64,000 nucleotides of DNA, from positions 23,277 to 87,276 of the forward strand of contig JAUWAU010000027.1 of the NCBI GenBank assembly GCA_030601885.1. The letters run 5' to 3'. Position 1 is the first letter of the stretch; each line of letters starts with the position of its first letter. This DNA is from Armatimonadota bacterium. Lineage in GTDB: Bacteria > Armatimonadota > Zipacnadia > JAUWAU01. The position numbers and the translations under genes are program-made. This document shows, piece by piece, positions 44,457-54,225 of the stretch. The notes beneath the pieces were generated by a model. It searched no databases. It was given only the letters and a program-made list of their open reading frames with translations, and had not been told where the DNA came from.

Positions 44457-45329
44457 ATGCGCGCACTTCTCATCGCAAATCCGGCCTCCCGGAAGCTCAT
44501 GCGCGGCTTGGGCGTGGAGGCGTTGGTGAAGAAGCTGCGCGGGCCAGGCCTCGAGGTGACCTCGCGCGTGACGTCAACTCCCGGCGAGGCGGGCATCTTC
44601 GCGTGCGGCGCTGCCGGCGAGGGCTTCGATACCGTCGTCGTTGCCGGTGGCGATGGCACCATCCGAGAGGCAATAGACGGCCTCGCCGAGTCCAATGTGC
44701 CGCTCGGGATCATCCCCACCGGAACCGGCAACGTGCTGCGGCGTCATCTTGGCATCCCGTCGGACGTGGAGGCGGCCTGCGAGGTGATCAAGGCCGCACG
44801 GACGCGCCGCTTCGATCTCAGCCGCGCCGGCGAGCGGCACTTCATCCTGCACGCCGGTGTCGGTCACGATGCCAACGTGGTGCGCCGCGTCCCGGCGCCG
44901 CTGAAGGCGGCGCTGGCGGAGTTGGCCTTCGTGGGTACAATGGTGAGCACGCTGGCCAAGGAGCAGCCGTGGCGGATGCACGTCAGAGTAGACGACGCTG
45001 AGTGGGAGGGCCGGGCGTGGGCGGCAATCGTGGCGAACTCATCCAGTTACGCCTGGAAGATGAAGCTTGTCCCTGCTGCCCGCACAGATGACGGCGTGCT
45101 GGACGTCGCGATCTTTGGGGCCTGCGGCGTCTTGGCTTTCGCGGCTTTGCACATCATGGCGCTCTTCGGTCGCCATCTGAAGAGCCCTCATGTGCACCTT
45201 TTCCGCGGCAGGACTGTGCAGGTGGAGGCAGATCCGGCCGCCCCCGTGCAGATGGACGGCGACCTCGTCGGTCGCACGCCCCTGCAATGCGTCGTCGTGC
45301 CGGCCGCAATCAGCCTCATCGTCCCTTGA
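44457..45329 (+). CDS. Diacylglycerol/sphingosine-type lipid kinase (YegS/LCB5 family)
   Basis: The 290-residue protein has the lipid-kinase catalytic domain: LLIANPASRK at the start, then VVVAGGDGTIREAIDGL (the GGDGT nucleotide loop), LGIIPTGTGNVLRRHLG and HAGVGHDANVV. A C-terminal beta domain includes VQVEADPAAPVQMDGDLVG. Family members phosphorylate diacylglycerol or related lipids at the membrane using ATP. Length and motifs are intact. GGAGG lies eight bases before the ATG at 44457. It sits between two transposase remnants with no operon partner. Confidence 0.9.
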   Translation: MRALLIANPASRKLMRGLGVEALVKKLRGPGLEVTSRVTSTPGEAGIFACGAAGEGFDTVVVAGGDGTIREAIDGLAESNVPLGIIPTGTGNVLRRHLGIPSDVEAACEVIKAARTRRFDLSRAGERHFILHAGVGHDANVVRRVPAPLKAALAELAFVGTMVSTLAKEQPWRMHVRVDDAEWEGRAWAAIVANSSSYAWKMKLVPAARTDDGVLDVAIFGACGVLAFAALHIMALFGRHLKSPHVHLFRGRTVQVEADPAAPVQMDGDLVGRTPLQCVVVPAAISLIVP

Positions 45330-45477
45330 CCAGCCCCGCTGCCACTGGCACTTCAGGTCACCGATATAGCGCCGGATAGCGACGCTGCAGCCTCTCTGGC
45401 TTGTCCGGCGCTTGCCACAGCCATCGAAAGCCCCGTTTGCGCCCCCAGCCCTCAAGGATGTTCAACGCCGGCCGGGG

Positions 45478-46080
45478 CTACACTCAGAAGGTGTGTAAAA
45501 GGCAAAGGCGGTAACCTCCTGGCAATTCCTGTTAGAGGGATGGCTCTAACAGCCATCTGCTGCCGGAGCTGTATCTTCACGGTCTGGCCGAGGGCGATTT
45601 CGACCTGGCGTTGCGGGGTTTGCTGGGGGAGGATGCTCCGATCTCGGCGAGCACGGTGGCGCGTCTGAAGCAGAAGTGGCACGCGGAGATGGAGGCGTGG
45701 AAGCAGCGTCGGTTAGACGACGTGGAGGTGGTGTATTTATGGGTGGACGGGGTGTACGTGAAGGCGGGCTTGGAGGACCGCAAGGCGGCGGTGCTGGTGG
45801 CGCTGCAGAGCGGGCATCGGGAATCGACCGCAAGTTGGGCGAGCGTGCTGCGGGATCTGAGGTCACGGGGTTTGCGAGCGCCGCGATTGGTGATCGGGGA
45901 CGGGCATCTGGGTATCTGGGGTGGCCTGCGTGAGATCTATCCGGAGGCGACGGAGCAGCGGTGCTGGAACCACCGCATCCTGAACATCCTGGATCGGATC
46001 GGGAAGAAGCATCAGCCGCCGGCCAAGGAGCTGCTGCGCACGATCGTCTATGCCGACACGGTGCAGCAGGCGGCGGGTAC
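45478..46080 (+). pseudogene. IS256-family transposase remnant
   Basis: From about 45555 the translation shows the Mutator-type transposase core: LPELYLHGLAEGDFDLALRG, STVARLKQKWHAEMEAW, the catalytic-type YLWVDGVYVKAG, SGHRESTASWASVLRDL and RLVIGDGHLGIWGGL, then RCWNHRILNILD. Both ends are missing and about ten residues seem deleted before SGHRES. At 45478-45500 GTGTGTAAAAGG resembles the inner part of IS256-type ends, and GTTAGAG/CTCTAAC (about 45532-45552) form a short inverted pair. Without the C-terminal region it is inactive. Confidence 0.75.
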
Positions 46081-46154
46081 AGTAAGTCCGAATACACGAG
46101 CAAGGCGCTTGGCCGGGAAAGTAGTCGGAGAGTGCCCCCGGGAGGGACGATCGT

Positions 46155-47102
46155 ATGACGAGAGACAAGCACGGGAGCAAGTCGGACCCGCTCCGCGTCG
46201 TCAGCGTCAGCCTCGGGTCGTCCAAACGCAACAAAGCGGTCGAGGTGGAGATGCTGGGGCGCCAGCTTTCCATCGAGCGCATCGGCGTGGACGGCGACTA
46301 CAACAAGGCGTGCGCCATGATTGCCAGGCTCGATGGCGAGGTCGCCGCTATTGGTCTCGGCGGGACCGACCTGTACCTCGTCGCTGGGAAGAAGAGGTAC
46401 GTTATTGAGCAATCGCGCCGCCTCGCCGAATCGGCCAAGGTCACGCCCATTGTGGACGGCAGCGGGCTGAAGAACACGCTGGAACGCGAGACGATTCGCT
46501 GGCTGGCCAAGCAGGGCAGCGTGGAGCTCACAGGCAAAAAGGTGCTCCTCGTGAGCGCAGTGGACCGCTTCGGAATGGCGGAGGGGTTCACCGAGGCAGG
46601 CTGCCAGACGATCTTCGGTGACCTGATATTCGCCCTCGGCGTGCCCATTCCGATCCGCTCCATGCGCACTCTGCGCGTGCTCGCCGCGCTACTGCTGCCC
46701 TTTCTCCGACGCCTGCCCATCAGCTTCCTGTACCCGACGGGCGGCGAGCAGGAAAGTACCAAGCCCAAGCACGGCAAGTTCTTCCAATGGGCCGATATCG
46801 TGGCGGGCGACTTCCACTACATCCGCCGCAACCTTCCTGAGCGCATGGATGGCAAGATGATCGTCACCAACACGACGACGGAGGAAGACGTCGCCTTACT
46901 GCGGGAGCGTGGGGTCGCCCGGCTCATTACCACCACACCGGAGTTCGAGGGCCGCTCGTTCGGCACCAACGTCATGGAGGGCGTGCTGATCGCGCTGGCC
47001 GACAAGCGGCCTGAAGAGATGGAGCCGGAGGACTACCTCGAGCTGCTGCGTCGTCTCGGCTGGGAGCCGCGCGTAGTGCAGTTGTCTGAGCCAGGCACGT
47101 GA
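46155..47102 (+). CDS. Conserved protein often labelled quinate 5-dehydrogenase; function unproven
   Basis: This 315-residue protein begins RVVSVSLGSSKRNKAVEVEMLGRQ and contains AAIGLGGTDLYLVAGKKRYV, PIVDGSGLKNTLERETI, a hydrophobic helix at about 165-180 and KFFQWADIVAGDFHYIRRNLPERMDGKMIVTN-like blocks. It looks like a conserved family that automatic pipelines call quinate dehydrogenase. I see no classical NAD-binding glycine motif, so that name should be treated with caution. GGAGGG lies eight bases before the ATG. It is followed by a repeat copy and stands alone. Confidence 0.65.
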   Translation: MTRDKHGSKSDPLRVVSVSLGSSKRNKAVEVEMLGRQLSIERIGVDGDYNKACAMIARLDGEVAAIGLGGTDLYLVAGKKRYVIEQSRRLAESAKVTPIVDGSGLKNTLERETIRWLAKQGSVELTGKKVLLVSAVDRFGMAEGFTEAGCQTIFGDLIFALGVPIPIRSMRTLRVLAALLLPFLRRLPISFLYPTGGEQESTKPKHGKFFQWADIVAGDFHYIRRNLPERMDGKMIVTNTTTEEDVALLRERGVARLITTTPEFEGRSFGTNVMEGVLIALADKRPEEMEPEDYLELLRRLGWEPRVVQLSEPGT

Positions 47103-47160
47103 TGTCCGGCGCGAGGTCTGTTGGAGAGCAGCCGGGAACTGATGCGCCATGACGACTAGT

Positions 47161-47260
47161 TCGAAGATTCTGCCCGGAGCCTTGCTGTAGGCGGGCACCT
47201 GTGGCTCGCCTGCCTTTGCTCATCTTCATCGTTTCCGGGTGCCGCAGCGCGGCATGGTCA
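47161..47260. repeat. Partial copy of the 123-bp dispersed repeat
   Basis: TCGAAGATTCTGCCCGG is followed by diverged sequence and the core TCTTCATCGTTTCCGGGTG (47223-47241), then GGCATGGTCAACT like the unit ends elsewhere. It abuts the 3' end of the UroD-like gene. Confidence 0.65.
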
Positions 47261-47265
47261 ACTTC

Positions 47266-48714
47266 TCAGAACGACAGCAGGCACTGCCAGATGTACACGT
47301 AGCCCAGGGCGTCAACGTCTTCCCAGACTCTCTTGACGAGCTCCTTGTCCCCCGAGATGTCGGGCAGCTCCTTCAGCTTCTCCCCCCAGGGAACGCAGAC
47401 ACCCGGTTTCCTCTTCGGCTGTCGTTGTTCGGGCGTCGGGCTTCCTGCCCGAGTGTCGGACGAATTAGCGTCTCGAGCGGATCGTGAGTCATCGCCTTGA
47501 GGCGTTGGCCCGCTGGACGAGTACACCCCATACTCGCGGGTGAACTCGGTCATGGCCTTGATGTTCTCCACCTTCGCGTCGTCCTGGACGATGGCGCTGG
47601 CGTCCATGATATAGCCGCCGTCGCGGGCCACACCGTCGATCACCTTCTTGCAGCACTCACGCACGTCGCCCGGCGTGCCGTAGCCCAACAGATCATTCGG
47701 TATGCCGCCGCTGATGCAGAACTTGTCCCCAAGCGCCCGGTGGACCTCGAAGATATCGGCCTTATCGACGTGATAGATGATGCTCCCGTCCGGCAGCTCC
47801 GCGAAGGATTTCAAATGGGCGTTCCAGTCGCCCTCGGCGTAGAACAGCGCCTGGTGCCCACGGGCCCAGATCTCCTCGATGATCGGCTTGAGCGTCGGCC
47901 AGTAGACGGTGTCGAACTGCTGCGGTGAGACGAAGGGGACGCATCCGCGATGCATCCAGATGGTGACGGGGACGTTCTGCTCGGGATCTGCGCCGGAGAG
48001 GGCCACGTGCAGCAGATGGGGCATCAGGGCCTCGCAGGCGGCGAGCACCTTGCCCGGGCGCTCCAAAAGGTCCATGCTCAGTCCGATGTATCCGCGCAGT
48101 TTGTCGGCGATTATGTCGAGCGGCGCCTTGAGTATCCCGGCGATGGCGGAGACGGTGCCGGACTCGGTCCGCAGCAGCTCGCCCTGCGTCCCGAACGCGT
48201 TGAAGTACGACAGCATCGCCATGCCGCCCTTGAGAAAGGACAGGTTGTTGCGGTACGAGGTCTTTTCGCCCATCGGACTGACGTCGGCCGAGACGCGCGG
48301 AAGCCACACGTTGAAGAGAAACGCCGTCGGATCCTCGATGAGCTGGTCGTATTCGTCCGGACACATGTACGCCTTCTCTTCGGGCGGCTCGAGGTACTGG
48401 AAACCCGTGTCGGGCGGGATGTCGATGCCGGGGACGGCGTAGTACTTCATCCCAATGGCCTGCGTCAGCCCCGTCCACACGTAGACCATATTGCCGACCA
48501 CGGCGTCCCAGTCGAAATCGGCCGCAGATTTCCGGACGGCGGCAAAGGCGTTCTCGTAGTCGTGGGTCACCTCCTGACACGTGTAGCCGGCATACTTGGC
48601 GGTGAACTCGGCAACGAATGGACGGATCGGAATCCGATCCGGCTTTTCGTTTCGCATCGCTGTGACGTAGCGTTTCAGCCGTTCGGCATAGAGCTGCTCC
48701 ATGTCCGTCGCCAT
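47266..48714 (-). CDS. Uroporphyrinogen-decarboxylase-like (MtaA/CmuA-type) protein
   Basis: The 482-residue protein has the UroD-fold pattern: AMRNEKPDRIPIRPF near the start, ALFYAEGDWNAHLKSFAELPDGSIIYHVDKAD and GDKFCISGGIPNDLLGYGTPGDVRE. The usual zinc-binding HxC of cobamide methyltransferases is here HVD, so methyl transfer is not assured. About residues 405-445 are a low-complexity insertion (PTPEQRQPKRKPG) whose DNA resembles intergenic repeats; coding resumes with the usual end, LKELPDIS and LGYVYIWQCLL. AAAGGGG lies ten bases before the ATG. The substrate is unknown. Confidence 0.8.
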   Translation of the reverse strand: MATDMEQLYAERLKRYVTAMRNEKPDRIPIRPFVAEFTAKYAGYTCQEVTHDYENAFAAVRKSAADFDWDAVVGNMVYVWTGLTQAIGMKYYAVPGIDIPPDTGFQYLEPPEEKAYMCPDEYDQLIEDPTAFLFNVWLPRVSADVSPMGEKTSYRNNLSFLKGGMAMLSYFNAFGTQGELLRTESGTVSAIAGILKAPLDIIADKLRGYIGLSMDLLERPGKVLAACEALMPHLLHVALSGADPEQNVPVTIWMHRGCVPFVSPQQFDTVYWPTLKPIIEEIWARGHQALFYAEGDWNAHLKSFAELPDGSIIYHVDKADIFEVHRALGDKFCISGGIPNDLLGYGTPGDVRECCKKVIDGVARDGGYIMDASAIVQDDAKVENIKAMTEFTREYGVYSSSGPTPQGDDSRSARDANSSDTRAGSPTPEQRQPKRKPGVCVPWGEKLKELPDISGDKELVKRVWEDVDALGYVYIWQCLLSF

Positions 48715-49067
48715 CGGAGTGTGCCCCTTTCTTTCAGCCGCTTCCCTTGCCCGCACGGACCGTCGTGCCCTGCCTCGTTCGCTGTTTTGTCGTGCTCGTC
48801 CTGCGCTGCCCCTTCTCGGTCGTCGGTCCCGCTCATCGGCGGCCATCAGCGACGGCGCACTCCCCACCCAAACCAGCCCTCACCCCCCAAAACTTCCCGC
48901 CCAGCCCCCGATACCGGACAGCCTCTGCCGCGTCGGGGTCTTGGATGTCCGGCCCGGCCTTGCAGACAACAGCATCCTCGGGCGGGAGATCAGGGGGAAC
49001 ACGCCCAGCACCTTCGCACGCCTGCACCGATGGGCGGGCGATCGTACGGACCGGCTCGTCGAGCCCG
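48715..49067. other. Intergenic stretch with a possible ComM-tail relic
   Basis: The 353 bases hold no intact gene. On the minus strand about 48880-48960 encode GPDIQDPDAAEAVRYRGLGG and KFWG, similar to a ComM/YifB C-terminus (PDIxxxHVAEAIQYRTLDRKLW). Flanking sequence is not recognisable. The match is short and diverged. Confidence 0.4.
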
Positions 49068-51455
49068 CTAGTCGGATAGCCAATCGGCTGTCTGCTGATC
49101 GGAAACTCGCGACGTCTCCACCCTCAGGCTGTCCCCGCTCCCCAGCATCTCGTAGAGGTGCGTCGCGCGCTCGGCCTTGAAGTTCGCCGCAGTATTGTGG
49201 ATCAGAAGAGCCCGTGGAGCAGCGCAGGCGATGGCTGTGTCGAATCCTCCCACCCGCAGGATACCGGGGATGTTCAGGTGCTGTATCCAGGCTGACTCGT
49301 CGCTCGTGTCGAATTCCACGGCATCGACCACGGTCCGACTGACACCGTCCGCGAGGCCGTGTGCCAGCAGGCACCACAGCCCGGCTTCCCCCAGACCGAT
49401 GAGGTTGACGCCCGCCACGTCCTGCTGCTGCTGCAAGTATGCGACGGCAGTCACGACGTCCTGCACTCGCAATGCCTCATCTGCCGGACTGAAGGTGCTG
49501 AAGTATCTGCAGTATCGCTCGCGCACGGTCTCGGCGAAAGGGAAGTGGTGCTCGCCGGTGAGGAACGTGTCAATAGCAAGGACCGAATGGTCTTTGTCCA
49601 GCAGGGCCATCACAAGATCGGTCGGCTCGCCGCGGGCGAAGTCAACCAGCGCAGCTTTGCCCTCGGGATGGACGATCACGTTCACCGTCTTCTTCGCTGC
49701 ACCCCCCGTGGGAGCATAGAGAATCGCCGGGACCTGGTCGCCCGCGCCGTGACGGCTCAGAATGTAGCACGTGACAGTGAATTCATCCCGCCTGGTGCGT
49801 CCGGTTTGCCGCCGCGGCATGATCCTCGCCCGCAAGTCCCGGGGCTGCTTCACGTTGAGCACATCGCCCAGCGCCGGCCGCATCACCTCACGAAACTCAT
49901 CCAGCCCGGTCTCATCCCGCGGCCACAGGCCCTCCAGGAGCTCCTTCGCCCCGGCGATGCGGGCCTTCACGATCCCCTCCTCGTCCAGCGCATCGTCCGG
50001 CCTCGGATGCTCCTCGTTGAACACCCGCAAATCCTCGACCGTCTCCGCCTGCACCTCTACCTCCCGCAGCTTGCCCTCATCCTCCTCCCCCAACAGCCAC
50101 CTCCCGAACCATTTGTAGACCGCCGCGCGGCTATTCTCGTCGTAGTTGTGCGGCGCATCTTGGTAGTAGTAGGCCACTTTCTCCTGATCGGCGGAGAGAC
50201 GATAGATCCTCCGCACGTCGGGGTACTCCACGTCCGGCGTCAGGTCCGTCCAATCCCCGGTCGCCCCCACCAGAATCAGCGGCCGCGGTGCCGTGCACGC
50301 CGCGATCTCCACGTTGTACGTGTCCAACCGAAGCCCGGGCGCGTTCTCACAGATGCACCCTCCCTGGAAGAACGAGGAGACCATGCACACGGGCGCGGAG
50401 GCCTTGACCCGGTCATCGGCCGCCGTGACGAGGAACGTCTGAGTGCCGCCGCCCGACGAGCCGGTACAGCCGACCCTCTCCGGGTCCACATCCGGCAGCG
50501 AGGTGACGAAATCCAGCGCCCTCATGCTGTTCCAGAGCTGCAGCCCGCCGACGCTCACGGACCACAGGTACGCCTCATCGCTGTGGAAATTGTGCTCCAT
50601 CTGATCGTTGTCCACAAAGCCGATCATGTTGTACGAGAACGCAACGTATCCCTGCAGCGCAAAGTTGGCGTAGCGCGCCTGCAGGTGCGGCGACATCCTG
50701 CCGAGCTTGCCATGCCCGTGCGGGTTGAGGACGGCCGGAAACGGGCCATTCTTCCCCTTCGGCCGGTACAACGTGCCGGGGAAGTACACGCCGGGCCATG
50801 TCTCCATATAGAGCCTCTCGATGGTGTACCCGTCGCGATCCAGCTTCTCGACGACTTTGACGTTCAGCGGATAGCGTTCCGGCATCGGCCAGAGTCCTGC
50901 GCTCACCAGGATCTTCCGGCGCACCTCCGCCCGCCGCGCCTCCCACGCTTCTTTCGCCTTGTACTCCGGGAACTGAAACGACGTCCGGGTGTGCCGGTTC
51001 TCCACAACCCGCGCATCCCCCACCGGCCCGGCGCGATGCGGATGGACTCGCATCAACTCAAAGGCACGCTGCGGATCGAAGTCCTCCGCCGTCGATAGCA
51101 CCAGCCACCCGATGCACCTCTCCCCGTCCTCGCCCTCGGGCGGCTGGACGTCCAGTTCGAAGCTGTACGCCTCACCAGCCGTCAACTCTACCCGACCGGC
51201 TCTCACCCAGGCGTAGGGTCGGTACGCGCTGATGTCCTCTTTGCCGAGCCAAGTCTCACCGATCCTGACCCGAAATGTGCTCCCGCCCCGTGCCCACGCC
51301 CAAACCCCGTAAGTCCCCGATTCAGGCACAGTGATCCCCTCGCGCGTCAATGCTCCGATGTCGTTATAGTCAAACAGCTTCACGGTATCGCCCTCCGAAG
51401 TCTGAGTCGTAGCCCAGATGATTAGTGCTGAGACGAAGATCGCCGACCGTCTCAT
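49068..51455 (-). CDS. Secreted alpha/beta-hydrolase, acetyl-xylan-esterase-like
   Basis: The 795-residue protein has a signal peptide (about 1-22). A beta-sandwich region (about 25-125) is followed by an alpha/beta-hydrolase domain with FPAVLNPHGHGKLG, the nucleophile elbow GCTGSSGGGTQT near residue 333, TAPRPLILVG and the catalytic-type His region QDAPHNYDE. A second, less complete hydrolase-like domain (about 545-790) with VNLIGLGEAG and PRALLIHNTAA follows and lacks the Ser elbow. Such tandem proteins are common in polymer-degrading bacteria and deacylate polysaccharides, an inference. The stop lies just before the ComM-like relic. It is divergent from the glycyl radical cluster. Confidence 0.78.
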   Translation of the reverse strand: MRRSAIFVSALIIWATTQTSEGDTVKLFDYNDIGALTREGITVPESGTYGVWAWARGGSTFRVRIGETWLGKEDISAYRPYAWVRAGRVELTAGEAYSFELDVQPPEGEDGERCIGWLVLSTAEDFDPQRAFELMRVHPHRAGPVGDARVVENRHTRTSFQFPEYKAKEAWEARRAEVRRKILVSAGLWPMPERYPLNVKVVEKLDRDGYTIERLYMETWPGVYFPGTLYRPKGKNGPFPAVLNPHGHGKLGRMSPHLQARYANFALQGYVAFSYNMIGFVDNDQMEHNFHSDEAYLWSVSVGGLQLWNSMRALDFVTSLPDVDPERVGCTGSSGGGTQTFLVTAADDRVKASAPVCMVSSFFQGGCICENAPGLRLDTYNVEIAACTAPRPLILVGATGDWTDLTPDVEYPDVRRIYRLSADQEKVAYYYQDAPHNYDENSRAAVYKWFGRWLLGEEDEGKLREVEVQAETVEDLRVFNEEHPRPDDALDEEGIVKARIAGAKELLEGLWPRDETGLDEFREVMRPALGDVLNVKQPRDLRARIMPRRQTGRTRRDEFTVTCYILSRHGAGDQVPAILYAPTGGAAKKTVNVIVHPEGKAALVDFARGEPTDLVMALLDKDHSVLAIDTFLTGEHHFPFAETVRERYCRYFSTFSPADEALRVQDVVTAVAYLQQQQDVAGVNLIGLGEAGLWCLLAHGLADGVSRTVVDAVEFDTSDESAWIQHLNIPGILRVGGFDTAIACAAPRALLIHNTAANFKAERATHLYEMLGSGDSLRVETSRVSDQQTADWLSD

Positions 51456-51731
51456 TCGACATGCCCCATTTGAGTGAACGTCGCATTGTCGTCCCCATCA
51501 AGTTCCCCTCTGCCCCCGCCCCTCCTGCCGCCTGCCACTGAACGGGCAACGGGGTCAACCCTCAGAAAGATCACGTAGGAGAGAGCAGGCGAAGCGCCGA
51601 ACTTTAGAGGAGCGACGTCAACACAACCTCGCCTTCGCCGGCAAAGCCGGATGAGCCAGGCAGGACACCGGGCAGATCGCGCGGAGATCTGTTGCCCCCC
51701 CAGTGCCTGGCGAATCGGTGGAGATCGGATT

Positions 51732-54056
51732 ATGCAATTCACACTACCGGCTGAACACGACACGAGCGAAATGCATGCCCTGCGAGACGACATCCTTGCG
51801 TCCCCGGTGGCCATAGCGCTCGAACGGGCGCGCGTGTTCACCCGCGTGTGGCAGGAAAACGAGGGTGCGCCCTGGATCGTGAAGAAGGCGATGGCGCTTC
51901 GGGAGCATTTGCAGACCGTGCCGCTCTACATTCGCCCGCATGACCGCATTGCCGGTTCGATCTCCGAGACGCCCGGTGCGATGCCGGTCTACGCCGAACT
52001 GGGGATCGGAGAGAACGGCATTTACGTCAATGAGCACCCCGAACGCGTAGGATACCTACAGGGCCAGGTCCCTCAGGATATCATCGAGTATTGGGAAGAT
52101 CGAAACCTGTGGGGACAGTATCGCGCCTACATGCGAACGGCCGAGGGGAAGTCGCTGAAGCGTACGCAAGTGGCCCAGTACAAGTTCACCTCCAACCAGG
52201 GCCACCTGAGCCCAAGTTACAGAGAACTTCTCGCCGGCGGGCTGGGCTCGCTGCTGGCGCGCGTTCGCGACCGGAAGGCCGGCGAAATAGCTCCCGAGAG
52301 CCTGGAATTCCTCGCTGCCGCCGAGCATGCGCTTCTCGGCGTCATGGCCTGGGCTGAACGATACGGAGACTTGCTGGGCGAAGAGTCTGAGAGGTGCCCG
52401 GACCCCGCTCGCCGCGATGATCTGAGGGAGATGTCTCAGATCGCCGCCAAGCTCTCGCGCGATGCCCCATCGACATTCCGCGAGGCAATGCAGTTGATCT
52501 GGTTCGTTCATCAGGCAATCCACATTGAAGGCCATGGCTATTCCAACACGCCCGACCGGCTCGACCAGATACTGTATCCCTTCTACGTGCAGGACAAGGA
52601 TGCAGGACGCCTCGACGACGGCCAGACGCTGACCCTGTGCGAGAACTTCATTCTCAAGCAGCGCGATAATACGTTCTGGGGCATCGAGCATAATCTGACC
52701 CAGGGCCTGTGCATCAGCGGATCGACCCCGGACGGCAGGGATCAAACGAACGAATTGTCGTGGCTGTTCATTACGGCCGCGGGCAACGTGTCAGTGCCTG
52801 AGCCGCTCGTATGGGTGCGCTGGCATCCCAACATCGATCCGGATTTCTTCGACCACTGCCTGCAGAACCTGGCCGGCTCGACGTGCTTCCCGCTCATGAT
52901 GAGCGACGCGGCCGTTCCCGCGATGTTTATGGAACTGGGCGTCTCGCGCGAGGACGCGTTCGACTACGTGCCGGTCGGCTGCAACGAGCTCGGCATCCCC
53001 GGCAAGGCCCACTTCAATCCCGGCGCACACGTGGCGTACATGAACGCCCTGGAATCGGCCATGACCGGGGGAAGAGGTTACAGCGGGAAACGGTCTCCTG
53101 AGCCGGATGTGCCCCCGCCCTCTGAGTTGAAATCCTTCAACGACCTCATCGCCTGCGTGGGCCGGGTCATGCGTCGCCAAATCGAACTGTCCTACGCCAA
53201 CGGCCTCGGCCTGCTGCAGGCGCAGATGCGCTGGGGAAAGACGCCGCTGACTTCGTGCTTCTTCGCTGGATGCATCGAGCGGGCGCGCGATATGGCTGAG
53301 GGGACGAAGTACAATATCCTGTCCTGCGGTGGAACGTCCTTCGCCAATATGGTGGACAGTCTCGCCGCCATTCGCGAAGTCGTGTATGAGAAGCAGGAAG
53401 CGACACTGGAGGAAGTGGCCGCCGCCTGCAAGGCCAATTTCGCCGGCTGCGACGCGCTTCGCCATAAACTGCTCAAAGCTCCGAAACACGGCAATGACGA
53501 CAGGCGACTCGACGATCTGATAGCGCTCGTCGAGCGGCTGCGGGATGAGCCGATGAAGGAGATCTGCCGCGATCCGCGCGACGGAACCGAGTTCGGGAAC
53601 TGTCACGTGGTCCGCGGCGGCGCTGTTCTGACGGGAAAGGTGACGGGTGCCACGCCCGACGGCCGGCTGGCAGGGACGCCCATGGCCGCCTCGGTGGCTG
53701 CATCCTGCGGGGTGGAAAGAAATGGCCCCACCGCCGTGCTCAATTCCATTCTCAAAATGAACCCGGTCAAGAGCTGGCAGTGCGGATACAACGTCAATCT
53801 GCGCTTCCACAGGTCGATGCTGACGGAAAAGCAGAACCGTGACAAGGTCCACGCCATGCTCGACGTCTATTTCAGGTGCGGCGGACAGGAGATGCAGATC
53901 AACTGCGTCGATTCTGAGACCCTGCGCGCAGCCCAGGAGCGGCCGGAGGAGTACAGGCACCTCGTCGTGCGGGTCGCGGGATTCTCGGCCTACTTCGTTG
54001 ATCTGATCGCGGAAATGCAGGAGGACATCATCGCGCGCACCGAGCACGGCGCATGA
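51732..54056 (+). CDS. Glycyl radical enzyme (pyruvate-formate-lyase-like family)
   Basis: The 774-residue protein has the full family layout. The thiyl-radical cysteine is Cys417 in VPVGCNELG, with Glu419 two residues later, as in GCxE-type dehydratases and lyases rather than the CC of true pyruvate formate-lyase. The C-terminal glycyl-radical loop RVAGFSAYF carries Gly750. It works without oxygen and needs a radical-SAM activase, none of which is in this window. GGAGATC lies just before the ATG. A dehydrogenase, an isomerase, a kinase and an aldolase follow on the same strand. I infer dehydration of a polyol or sugar derivative rather than formate production. Confidence 0.9.
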   Translation: MQFTLPAEHDTSEMHALRDDILASPVAIALERARVFTRVWQENEGAPWIVKKAMALREHLQTVPLYIRPHDRIAGSISETPGAMPVYAELGIGENGIYVNEHPERVGYLQGQVPQDIIEYWEDRNLWGQYRAYMRTAEGKSLKRTQVAQYKFTSNQGHLSPSYRELLAGGLGSLLARVRDRKAGEIAPESLEFLAAAEHALLGVMAWAERYGDLLGEESERCPDPARRDDLREMSQIAAKLSRDAPSTFREAMQLIWFVHQAIHIEGHGYSNTPDRLDQILYPFYVQDKDAGRLDDGQTLTLCENFILKQRDNTFWGIEHNLTQGLCISGSTPDGRDQTNELSWLFITAAGNVSVPEPLVWVRWHPNIDPDFFDHCLQNLAGSTCFPLMMSDAAVPAMFMELGVSREDAFDYVPVGCNELGIPGKAHFNPGAHVAYMNALESAMTGGRGYSGKRSPEPDVPPPSELKSFNDLIACVGRVMRRQIELSYANGLGLLQAQMRWGKTPLTSCFFAGCIERARDMAEGTKYNILSCGGTSFANMVDSLAAIREVVYEKQEATLEEVAAACKANFAGCDALRHKLLKAPKHGNDDRRLDDLIALVERLRDEPMKEICRDPRDGTEFGNCHVVRGGAVLTGKVTGATPDGRLAGTPMAASVAASCGVERNGPTAVLNSILKMNPVKSWQCGYNVNLRFHRSMLTEKQNRDKVHAMLDVYFRCGGQEMQINCVDSETLRAAQERPEEYRHLVVRVAGFSAYFVDLIAEMQEDIIARTEHGA

Positions 54057-54225
54057 TCTCAGTGTTTGTTGGTTCCATCGACCGGCCCTTGAGTGTCGTG
54101 TTGTGCCGTTAATATGCCCGCGATCGATCGAGACGGAAGATCGTGCCGACCCGAACGATGGCGCGGATAACGCTGAACGTCGCTCACAGAGGGCCGCATG
54201 GCATCTTTGGAGGAGTTGATGCTGC

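Noticed and set aside
46155..47102. Naming this gene quinate 5-dehydrogenase
   Set aside because: The label is used for similar proteins, but the sequence shows no shikimate-dehydrogenase or Rossmann glycine motif, so I list it as function unproven.
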